From: an uncultured Granulosicoccaceae bacterium
GTDB lineage: Bacteria > Pseudomonadota > Gammaproteobacteria > Granulosicoccales > Granulosicoccaceae
Length of the DNA: 64,000 bases
Reading direction: 5' to 3'
NCBI GenBank assembly: GCA_937927895.1
Contig: CALGKA010000039.1
Span: 1 to 64,000, forward strand
Both the position numbers and the translations under genes were made by a program. Shown piece by piece: positions 45,691 through 53,332 of this stretch; position 1 is the first letter of the stretch, and every line of letters begins with the position of its first letter. The notes below the pieces were generated by a model. It saw nothing but the letters and a program-made list of their open reading frames with translations, was not told the DNA's origin and searched no databases.

Positions 45691-46860
45691 ATGGCAAGAC
45701 TGAACGAAATGGTGGAGGGCCTGCGAACGACTGTCGAAACGCTGGATTGCCCAACGTTTTCTGATGCCGCTTTCACATCAGCACGACCCCTAAATGAGTG
45801 TCGGGTGGCATTAATATCGACAGCCGGCCTAATGCGCCGCAACGACGACAATGTACCAGGCAATAGCGACGACTACCGTAGTTTTGACAAAACCTGTCAA
45901 AACCGGGACATTCTGATAAATCACATATCAGTCAATTTTGATCGAACAGCATTTGCCGAAGACGCCAACACTGTCCTTCCAAAAGACCTATTAAAAACGT
46001 TAGCAGAAGACGGCACGATAGCAAAAGCGGCTGATACCCATTATTCATTTTTAGGCGCAACCGGCGCTGCTCAACTAGAGAAGAACGCCAAACGCTTAGC
46101 AGAGGAATTAAACGAGCTAAATATCAACACTGTTTGCCTACTACCTGTTTGACCTGCCTGTACTCGCGCCGTGAGCGTGATTGCACATTGGATCGAACAA
46201 GCTGGAATCAACACTGTTGTTATTGGATCAATCAAACCACAACTTGAGAAAATAAAGCCACCAAGAGCCTTGTGGGTACCATTTGAACTCGGCCGCCCAC
46301 TGGGACCACCTAGCAATCCTGAAGTACAATTGCAGGTGTTACGCCAGGCACTTGGCTTAATAGAAACAGCACAACAAGCTATAATTGAGGACTTTGAAAC
46401 TGATGATCCGCGCGCTACACCTGCTAAGGTTTGGAACGCTCCTGGTATTGACGCCATGACAACAGTGGCTGAAGAATGTGCAGCCCTTAAAGTGTACTAC
46501 CAGCAGCAATGCGTTAGCCAAAGCAGAACTTCAGTAGGGGTCGCTAAAACTCCCATAATTGAACTGGCAGAATTGTTTGATCATGTTTACCAACACAATA
46601 AACTTAAAGAGATACGGGAAGATATCTCATCACGATTAATGTTTCGCTTAGCACTTGATGATCTCAAGGCGTACTATATAGAAGCAGCACTAGGCAACAA
46701 TAAGCAACCGTCTAGCGTACAAATATACGATTGGATATGGAAAGACACTTTGCTTGGCAAACAGATGCGTGAGCTACGTAAGCGTTTTATGGAATCAGAT
46801 GATAAAAAAATTAGCGATTTGGGAGCAAAGTTTATCGTGCCACACCAATGGCGTGATTAA
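45691..46860 (+). CDS. Selenoprotein of the glycine/D-proline reductase selenoprotein B (GrdB/PrdB) family, UGA read as selenocysteine
   Basis: One 389-residue protein split by an in-frame TGA at 46150-46152, which I read as selenocysteine 154. Start ATG 45691 has GGAG seven bases upstream. The first half has ARPLNECRVALISTAGLM, then VCLLPV-U-PAC-TRAV, a UxxC redox pair (Sec154, Cys157) placed as in PrdB. After it come GINTVVIGSIK and PRALWVPFELGRPLGPPSNPEVQ, matching the family. About residues 245-389 form an extension beyond PrdB length that I do not recognise. It is bracketed by selB and selA. These enzymes reduce a bound substrate with the Sec-Cys pair; the substrate here is unknown. A true double-frameshift pseudogene is unlikely, since both halves are intact and in phase. 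Confidence 0.88.
46150..46175 (+). promoter_or_regulatory. Selenocysteine UGA codon and candidate bacterial SECIS hairpin
   Basis: TGA at 46150-46152 is followed after 10 nt by CTCGC-GCC-GTGAG (46163-46175), a 5-bp stem with one G-U pair and a GCC loop whose G lies 18 nt from the U of the UGA. Bacterial SECIS elements are local hairpins just 3' of the UGA with a G in the apical loop, recognised by SelB. This one is short. A competing 3-bp stem (CGC/GCG with a 7-nt loop) exists, so the exact fold is uncertain. Confidence 0.55.
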
Positions 46861-46950
46861 TAACTACGGGATTAATTACTCCGCGTTAAATAATTGCATA
46901 TCGACTCCAATCGAAAATATCAACTCATCAAATGTTTGGACATCATAGCG

Positions 46951-48366
46951 ATGTCCAAACCATTTCAACTTAATCAACTGCCATCAGTTGATCGCGTTCT
47001 ACAAACCAGTTTATTTTCCGAGCTACTACAGCAATATGGTCGCGAGTCAGTGCTGTCAGCGCTACGGGCACAACTTGACCTCACAAGACAACAACTGCAA
47101 GCTAATGAACAGATCGCTGATGCGAGCACCGAAGATTCTATAATAGAGACGCTCAGCAACAATGTGGCCTTATCATTGGCTACTGAATTCACCCCGTCAC
47201 TCAAACGTGTTTTTAATCTTACCGGTACCATTCTGCATACTAATCTTGGCAGAGCACCCTACCCTCAATCTGCAATCGATGCGATGGTGGATGTAAGCCG
47301 CGGCGCATGCAACCTTGAATACAACTTGCACACGGGTAAGCGTGGTCGCCGCGATGATCACGTAGAAAAATGGATCTGCAAACTTACTGGTGCTGAAGCA
47401 GCCACTACCGTTAACAACAATGCTGCGGCTGTACTGCTGACTTTAAACAGTATTGCAAACCGACGGAACGTTATCGTGTCCCGCGGTGAACTCATCGAAA
47501 TTGGTGGCTCATTCAGAATTCCCGCCATTATGGAAAAGGCCGGCTGCAAGCTGCGTGAAACAGGCACAACTAATCGTACACATCTAAAGGACTACAAGGA
47601 AGCGATCGGTAAAAAAACAGCCGCACTAATGAAAATACATACCAGCAACTTTGAAATTAACGGCTTCACTAAAAGTGTTGCAGCAACAGATCTAGCCGCG
47701 TTAGCACAAAGCCATAGTATTCCGCTGATAGACGATCTAGGTAGTGGCACGCTAGTAGATCTTACGCAGTTCGGTTTGCCTTACGAACGCACTGCCAAGG
47801 AAGCACTCACTGACGGTGCAGATATCATTACCTTTAGCGGCGATAAACTTTTAGGCGGCCCCCAATGTGGGATCATTGCAGGCCGCAAAGATTTAATCGA
47901 GCTAATTGATAAGAACCCAATAAAAAGAGCCATGCGACTCGACAAGGTGGCACTTGCAGCCCTTGCGGAGGTTTTAAAACTATACGCGACACCTGAGACT
48001 CTAGTAACGCAAGTACCATCTTTGGCTATGTTATCTCGAAAAGCCGCTGAGATTAAAATCACGGCAATCAAGCTACAGAGTGCGCTCAACTCACATCTCA
48101 CAAACTATCAGGTATCAGTGAGTCCTTGTCAGAGCCAAATTGGCAGCGGCGCACTACCTACTCGCACACTAGACAGTTACGCAGTAGTGGTGCATGCGTC
48201 ATCAGGCAGTTCAGTAAACAAGCTGGCGGCACGCTTTAGGGATTTATCGGTTCCCATCATCGGCCGTATTGCCCAAGAAGCACTATGGTTAGACTGCCGC
48301 GCTATAGAACATGAGCTAGATGAATTAATCAAAATGTTTAACGTTGATTTAGCCAGCAGCACCTAA
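46951..48366 (+). CDS. selA: L-seryl-tRNA(Sec) selenium transferase
   Basis: 471 residues from the ATG at 46951; the frame extends to 46894 without family support. SelA marks: RRVFNLTGTILHTNLGRAPYP, CNLEYNLHTGKRGRRDDHVE, NNNAAAVLLTLNSIA, SRGELIEIGGSFRIP, ETGTTNRTHLKDY, IDDLGSGTLVDL, and SGDKLLGGPQCGI with PLP Lys299. It converts Ser-tRNA(Sec) to Sec-tRNA(Sec) using selenophosphate in a PLP-dependent decamer. It lies 90 bp after the selenoprotein gene on the same strand, so the two may be co-transcribed. SelD, the selenophosphate source, is elsewhere. Confidence 0.95.
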   Translation: MSKPFQLNQLPSVDRVLQTSLFSELLQQYGRESVLSALRAQLDLTRQQLQANEQIADASTEDSIIETLSNNVALSLATEFTPSLKRVFNLTGTILHTNLGRAPYPQSAIDAMVDVSRGACNLEYNLHTGKRGRRDDHVEKWICKLTGAEAATTVNNNAAAVLLTLNSIANRRNVIVSRGELIEIGGSFRIPAIMEKAGCKLRETGTTNRTHLKDYKEAIGKKTAALMKIHTSNFEINGFTKSVAATDLAALAQSHSIPLIDDLGSGTLVDLTQFGLPYERTAKEALTDGADIITFSGDKLLGGPQCGIIAGRKDLIELIDKNPIKRAMRLDKVALAALAEVLKLYATPETLVTQVPSLAMLSRKAAEIKITAIKLQSALNSHLTNYQVSVSPCQSQIGSGALPTRTLDSYAVVVHASSGSSVNKLAARFRDLSVPIIGRIAQEALWLDCRAIEHELDELIKMFNVDLASST

Positions 48367-48397
48367 CCCACATTAGAAGCACACCTAACGCTGCACT

Positions 48398-49060
48398 TTA
48401 ATGAGCCTCGATACCTGCACGTGCTTCAGCGCCCCACACCTTATTGACACGCTTATCACGGCCACATGCATTTCGATAGTACTTGTAGCGGATCGGATTT
48501 TTTTGATAATAATTTTGGTGGTAATCTTCAGCGGGCCAAAACTCAGCAGCAGGCTCAATAGGTGTAACTATGTCCTGCCTTAACGCGCCACTTTCTATCA
48601 ACTGAGATTTAGATTGTTCTGCAGCTTCAGCCTGTGCTTGATCCACTGCGTAGATTGCGGTGGTGTAGCTATGACCACGGTCGCAAAATTGTCCGCCATC
48701 GTCAGTGGGATCAACGCTGCGCCAAAAAGTATGTAGTAACTGTTCATAGCTCACCTTTGAAGCATCAAAGGTAATCTGCACTACTTCGCGGTGCATACCA
48801 GCATGGTGGTTTTTGTAAGTAGGTTTTTTTGTCGTGCCCCCGGAGTAACCAGAAACAGTCTCAATGACACCAGGGACCGCATCAAAATCAGACTCGACAC
48901 ACCAAAAGCATCCTCCCGCAAAAATCGCTATACTTTCTGATACTGGGGTACTGTCACTACCAGAGTCGCTGTCGGCGGCTCGGACAGTTAGGGACAATGT
49001 GGCTATAACACCAATTAGCATGGCCGCCAGTACAATTGGCTTTAGAATTTGTTCTCTCAA
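48398..49060 (-). CDS. msrA: Peptide methionine sulfoxide reductase MsrA, exported form
   Basis: 220 residues. A hydrophobic N-terminal segment (about 7-28) ends in VRAAD, a likely Sec signal, so the enzyme should act in the periplasm. The catalytic motif is GGCFWCVESDFD, nucleophile Cys51 followed by Cys54. HREVVQITFD, YEQLLHTFWRSVDPTDDGGQFCDRG and FWPAEDYHQNYY complete the family pattern. It reduces the S-epimer of oxidised methionine using thioredoxin-type donors. The nucleophile is cysteine, not selenocysteine, even though sel genes are adjacent. It converges with selA (31 bp between stops). Confidence 0.93.
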   Translation of the reverse strand: MREQILKPIVLAAMLIGVIATLSLTVRAADSDSGSDSTPVSESIAIFAGGCFWCVESDFDAVPGVIETVSGYSGGTTKKPTYKNHHAGMHREVVQITFDASKVSYEQLLHTFWRSVDPTDDGGQFCDRGHSYTTAIYAVDQAQAEAAEQSKSQLIESGALRQDIVTPIEPAAEFWPAEDYHQNYYQKNPIRYKYYRNACGRDKRVNKVWGAEARAGIEAH

Positions 49061-49163
49061 CGCAAATCTCCGTGGATTTTGTGGTGAGACAATCGCCAGG
49101 CCCTACAGTTCCATCAAGAGGCGATAGAATAGTGTGTTTGAGACTGAGTCGCCAGAGTGTTTC

Positions 49164-50555
49164 TTAACGTGCGCCATCTGCAAAGCTTGAAATAGTGCGT
49201 AACATAATGCGCAGATCCATACCAAACGACAGCATCTTCACATAATAGAGATCATAGGAGAGCTTGGTTTCTGAGTCAGCTTCATTGGCAGCATAGGCAG
49301 CATTGATCTGTGCCCAGCCGGTGATTCCAGGCTTGACCATCAATCTATGCACAAAGAAGGGAATATTCTCTTCTAGCTTTTTGGTGAATTCCGGCCGCTC
49401 TGGCCGTGGGCCTACTAATGACATCTGGCCTACAATCACGTTTAAAAGCTGGGGAGCCTCATCAAGACGACTATTGCGCAGGAACTGCCCTACTTTAGTA
49501 ATTCTATTGTCTTTCTCAGTTGCCCAGCGGGCACCGTCTTTCTCAGCATCCATTCGCATACTACGAAGCTTTAGCATGGTAAATAACTGACCATACTGAC
49601 CGACACGAGTCTGTCGAAAAACCACCGGACCCGGGCCATCCAGCTTGATCAGAATTGCTGCAATTATTACCAGCGGTGAAAGCAGTGCTAACGCAATAAT
49701 GGCAACAGCAACATCTAAAAATCTTTTTACCGCGCTTTTATAGAGGCTCTCATGATCGGCCTGCGTATCGATAATCCACTTAGCAGTAATATGCTTACTA
49801 GGGACCCGTTCAAAAAGGTTCTCTACAAAACTGGTGTAAGTAGAAACCGTTAAGCGCCCGTCTATCAAGTGAAGGAGTTCATTTTCTGTTGGTGCGATCG
49901 GATCATCGGGATCAATCACCACCTGGTCAACACCATTTGCAATTGCCCATGCCCTGAGATCTTCAGTGTGCCCTTCAGTCAAATTCAAAGTGATGATTTT
50001 AACACCATAGGAATCACTGTCTTGAAGATAATTGATTGCCCTTTCGGTGTAGGCGTTTGAACCGACCATCGCTACCACATATGTATTTCGTACTACCATG
50101 CCAACAATAAGCGCTCGTAGAGCAAATAATCCAGCGGTACACCCAAGCATCGTCATGACAGTAATCAATCGGCCTACTTTTAAATAATGAACAAATAGTA
50201 GTTCAGCATTAATAATCACGAGCGCTATCAGCGAAACCATGAAACATCGGGCAAGTAAACTCAAAGATTGCTTACGTTGATTTAATTCGTGCAAACCTGC
50301 CACGTGTGCAACCAAAGCTACAACCAAGGCAAGACCAAAGGAAAAACCCATCTGCCCGACATGCTCTTGATCAAGTGAAACTAAGTTAAGCGCATATGGC
50401 GTGAGCATGAATGCAAGCGTTGCGCTCGCATAGGCAATCGCATAGTCAATAACAAACCACGTCCATGGTCTGATACCAGCAAGAGAGATTTTTCTCGCTG
50501 GTCGATCACCAATATCGGTGCGCGTGATATTGACAGATGCAGAGTCTAATTCCAT
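49164..50555 (-). CDS. Exopolysaccharide polyprenyl glycosylphosphotransferase (priming sugar transferase)
   Basis: 463 residues from the ATG at 50555; a TTG fourteen codons upstream is a less likely start. N-terminal four to five membrane helices (about 30-140) and a CoA-binding-like Rossmann domain (VAMVGSNAYTERAINYL) precede the bacterial sugar transferase domain (about 280-463): KRFLDVAVAIIALALLSPL, FRQTRVGQYGQLFTMLKLRSM, RITKVGQFLRNSRLDEAPQLLNV and LVGPRPERPEF, then KPGITGWAQIN. It loads the first sugar phosphate on undecaprenyl phosphate. It closes the minus-strand XrtA-type EPS cluster and fits the EpsB-like branch tied to PEP-CTERM loci. Confidence 0.9.
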   Translation of the reverse strand: MELDSASVNITRTDIGDRPARKISLAGIRPWTWFVIDYAIAYASATLAFMLTPYALNLVSLDQEHVGQMGFSFGLALVVALVAHVAGLHELNQRKQSLSLLARCFMVSLIALVIINAELLFVHYLKVGRLITVMTMLGCTAGLFALRALIVGMVVRNTYVVAMVGSNAYTERAINYLQDSDSYGVKIITLNLTEGHTEDLRAWAIANGVDQVVIDPDDPIAPTENELLHLIDGRLTVSTYTSFVENLFERVPSKHITAKWIIDTQADHESLYKSAVKRFLDVAVAIIALALLSPLVIIAAILIKLDGPGPVVFRQTRVGQYGQLFTMLKLRSMRMDAEKDGARWATEKDNRITKVGQFLRNSRLDEAPQLLNVIVGQMSLVGPRPERPEFTKKLEENIPFFVHRLMVKPGITGWAQINAAYAANEADSETKLSYDLYYVKMLSFGMDLRIMLRTISSFADGAR

Positions 50556-50807
50556 AAGTTTTCGTTCCAAAATCACGTACAAGAGCCCTGTAATCAACCC
50601 GGCAGAGCTTGATGATACAAACTAAGAACCGGAAGGTTAAATCAATCCTTCACGGACTAACAGAGCACTAGTACAGAATTTAACAAGTAAAATTATTTAG
50701 TTACAATTCACAGCATTCTAAAGGTAATAAAACCATTGATATATATACAGTTAGGCATATCAAAGGCAGTATATTGAGCAAATCAATTTAAAACTTTTTA
50801 CAGATTT

Positions 50808-52166
50808 TTACTCAACGTTTACGGTGTCTGGCAAGCTCGTATTGCGTTCTTTTCTATCAAAGTTATAAATAAAGCTAAATGCCAAGCGGTTTTCATCAGC
50901 GTCGGTAACAGTGGCCGCACTGTCTTCTGAAATTTTGGTCTTGTGATCATATTGAATTCGGAAAGTCGTTAGCGGACTCAAATGCCGATCAAATACCAGC
51001 CGCCCTAACAAATTCTCATTTTCAACCGCACCCGCAATCAAAGGCTCTTGGGTTGCGTAGACTGCGTCTAATATAAGGTCTGATCGGCGCCCAACAATTT
51101 TGTACCCTAGCTTGAGTGTTCTATCTATATACGGCACGCTTGCCGTGGTAGAAACATCTTCAGAAAAAGGACTATCTGAATCTAGCTGGATACCAGTGGT
51201 TTCAGTGCCATCGGTGAACGTTGATACTGAACCCAAAGATGGATCAGACGCCGCCGATACACCTCGAGTCCAGCTAGCGCTAAGAATTGAATTTCTTAAC
51301 CGATGCTTCAGAGCAAACGTTGGCCCCTCGCCAAAGAACCTTTCACCATATCCGACTTTAAGAGAGGTTAACTCGTTTGGGGTCCATTTTAAGGCCGCTT
51401 CCCACATGGCCGTTTCCTCTTCGTTGCCGAGCTGCTCAGCAAAATTATTGGTTTCAGCGCCGCCAAGCACTTCAAAATAAACTGATTGCCCAAGTGTTGC
51501 ACCAAGCGACCCATACAATGACGTGTTTTTGTATTCAAGATCACCTGAACGATCTTTCTCATGTTCAGCGCCTACACCCCACAGCAATCCTCCGTACTTT
51601 GGATCACGCCCTAAATGGAAAGAGAGTGTGTCTTGCTGGGTATCTATTTCCCCGTCGATCTCATTATCAGTCGATTGATGCCCATAACCAAGGTACACGT
51701 CTGCAAATCGTCCGAACTTGCGCGAAAAAAATGGATTAAAGCGAAAACGCGCTTTTGTGTCGGGGTCTTCATCTACGCCATCTTTAAGGCTAAAGAAATC
51801 TTCGCCTGGGAATAATTTTCCGACATTAAGACTTGATTTTACATAGAGCAGGTTTTCAACCAACGTACCCTTCGTTGCGACTTCCAACCTGGGGTCAACA
51901 AGATTTTCGCCTATATCCCTAAAACGGTAGAACTCTACCTCTGCATTTATATCGGTATTAAAGCGGTTGCCACTGAATACTAGCTCCACAGAGGGCTTTA
52001 CAGATCCAACAAGCTCTTGCGCTTGATCAGAGCTATTCAAACCGAAGTTGTCTGTTCCAGACACACCTATCTCTGCATATTTATATACCTCCCAATTATT
52101 AGCGTGCGCAGGTGCCACACTAGCAAGAGCAAGAAGTATAGAGGCAGGAATTAAGTTTCTAGACAT
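50808..52166 (-). CDS. Outer-membrane beta-barrel protein, PEP-CTERM/XrtA-associated type
   Basis: 452 residues from the ATG at 52166, with a signal peptide MSRNLIPASILLALASVAPAHA; an upstream ATG eight codons earlier is less fitting. The mature chain is rich in alternating aromatic/hydrophobic strands separated by acidic turns, ending in FSFIYNFD plus a short tail, as in porin-like barrels. It resembles the TIGR03016-type outer-membrane protein of exosortase A loci. A role in polysaccharide secretion across the outer membrane is inferred from its place after the tyrosine kinase. No close catalytic motif is seen. Confidence 0.8.
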   Translation of the reverse strand: MSRNLIPASILLALASVAPAHANNWEVYKYAEIGVSGTDNFGLNSSDQAQELVGSVKPSVELVFSGNRFNTDINAEVEFYRFRDIGENLVDPRLEVATKGTLVENLLYVKSSLNVGKLFPGEDFFSLKDGVDEDPDTKARFRFNPFFSRKFGRFADVYLGYGHQSTDNEIDGEIDTQQDTLSFHLGRDPKYGGLLWGVGAEHEKDRSGDLEYKNTSLYGSLGATLGQSVYFEVLGGAETNNFAEQLGNEEETAMWEAALKWTPNELTSLKVGYGERFFGEGPTFALKHRLRNSILSASWTRGVSAASDPSLGSVSTFTDGTETTGIQLDSDSPFSEDVSTTASVPYIDRTLKLGYKIVGRRSDLILDAVYATQEPLIAGAVENENLLGRLVFDRHLSPLTTFRIQYDHKTKISEDSAATVTDADENRLAFSFIYNFDRKERNTSLPDTVNVE

Positions 52167-52333
52167 TTTAAAAAACCTGTAAATAGTCATTAACTAAAGC
52201 CATTAAAGAAGGGCCAAAGTCGCAAACTCAAACGTGTAACAGCTAAAGCGGAACAGCCAAATTTTGCAGAAAATAATAGTATCTTCTACAATTAGAATTA
52301 TATAAGTTGGGTTGAATACTTTACACCGACCAA

Positions 52334-52354
52334 GCCACACCTGATTGGTGTGGC
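52334..52354 (-). other. Hairpin between tyrosine kinase and outer-membrane protein genes
   Basis: GCCACACC-TGATT-GGTGTGGC (plus-strand reading) is a perfect 8-bp stem with a 5-nt loop, 18 nt after the kinase stop. No T-tract follows on the minus strand, so it may set relative mRNA stability in the operon rather than terminate it. Confidence 0.5.
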
Positions 52355-52372
52355 AGTGGGAATATTCAATAA

Positions 52373-53290
52373 CTAGCTCGCGTTTGCGTAACCGTAGCCA
52401 TAACCATAACCGTAAAGCTTGTTCTGGCTCTTTCTTGTTTTGTTTAAAACAAAACCGATTCTTGAGTGATCATTAACGATTCTCAATGCATCTGAAACCA
52501 TACCTCTAGTGGTAGTTTCAGCACTGACAACAAATACTATCTGGCCAGCTAAGTCGGCAACAATACTTGCCTCACTAGTGAGTAACAACGGTGCAGAATC
52601 AAATACAATTACACGCTCTGGATGATTGCGAGATAAGCCCTCAACCAAGTCAGACATGTTTCGACTTGAAAGCAGTTCTGTTACGTGATTGTGCGCTATA
52701 CCTGCAGGAAGATATCGGAAATTCGGAATATCAGACTGCCAAATCAGTCCTTCCGGATCACGTTCTTTGTTACTTAAAAGCTCCGTTAAACCTGGTTGAT
52801 CGCTATCAAAACCAAGGCGTCGACCAGCACTTGGATTAGTGATATCTGAATCTACAAGTAGCACTTCTCTGTCTTTCTCAAGCGCAATACTTAAAGCAAG
52901 GTTAATGGCAGAAAAAGTTTTACCTTCACCCGACACACAGCTTGTCACCATGATGACGTTACGGCTAGCTTCTGTAGGGTTTTCATCTTGCGCATCTATA
53001 GCGGCAAGAATCGGCCGCTTGATTGCTCGGTATTCCTCAGACATCTGATTTCGCGGACCATTCAAAGACAACAAGCCTTCTAGCTCCATCGCCTTGTATG
53101 GCAATCTGAATGTCTTATTCGAGCCCGTGCCTTGGTTAAGGCTGCTACCAATTGGGGTAACGCTTTTGCTGGCAACACTTGCTACTACCGGCGGTGGCGG
53201 TGGCGGTGCCTGCACCTGACTCTGAAGTGGAGTCGGCTCAGGGTTCGCTACCGTGTTAAATCTGGCAATAGCCTTTTCAATTGCACCCAT
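52373..53290 (-). CDS. Exopolysaccharide tyrosine autokinase (BY-kinase), XrtA-associated
   Basis: 305 residues. A Pro-rich N-terminal linker (PPPPPPVVASVAS) precedes the P-loop kinase core with Walker A VTSCVSGEGKTFSAINLAL, Walker A' VLLVDSDITNPSAGRRLGFD and Walker B VIVFDSAPLLLTSEAS. The C terminus is a tyrosine cluster, YGYGYGYGYANAS (five Tyr at 293-301), the autophosphorylation tail. No membrane part is present; the partner chain-length protein is 42 bp upstream. This split arrangement fits XrtA loci (TIGR03018-like). It should time polymer length and export with the Wzz-like protein. Confidence 0.92.
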   Translation of the reverse strand: MGAIEKAIARFNTVANPEPTPLQSQVQAPPPPPPVVASVASKSVTPIGSSLNQGTGSNKTFRLPYKAMELEGLLSLNGPRNQMSEEYRAIKRPILAAIDAQDENPTEASRNVIMVTSCVSGEGKTFSAINLALSIALEKDREVLLVDSDITNPSAGRRLGFDSDQPGLTELLSNKERDPEGLIWQSDIPNFRYLPAGIAHNHVTELLSSRNMSDLVEGLSRNHPERVIVFDSAPLLLTSEASIVADLAGQIVFVVSAETTTRGMVSDALRIVNDHSRIGFVLNKTRKSQNKLYGYGYGYGYANAS

Positions 53291-53332
53291 TACTTCACCT
53301 ATCTGTTGTTTCTTAATTGATCGGATACTTAA

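Noticed and set aside
45691-46860. Reading the two frames as a pseudogene with a nonsense mutation
   Set aside because: Both halves keep family motifs, stay in phase, and the stop falls exactly on the expected Sec of a UxxC motif between selB and selA.
48398-49060. MsrA as a second selenoprotein
   Set aside because: Its nucleophile codon encodes cysteine in GGCFWC.
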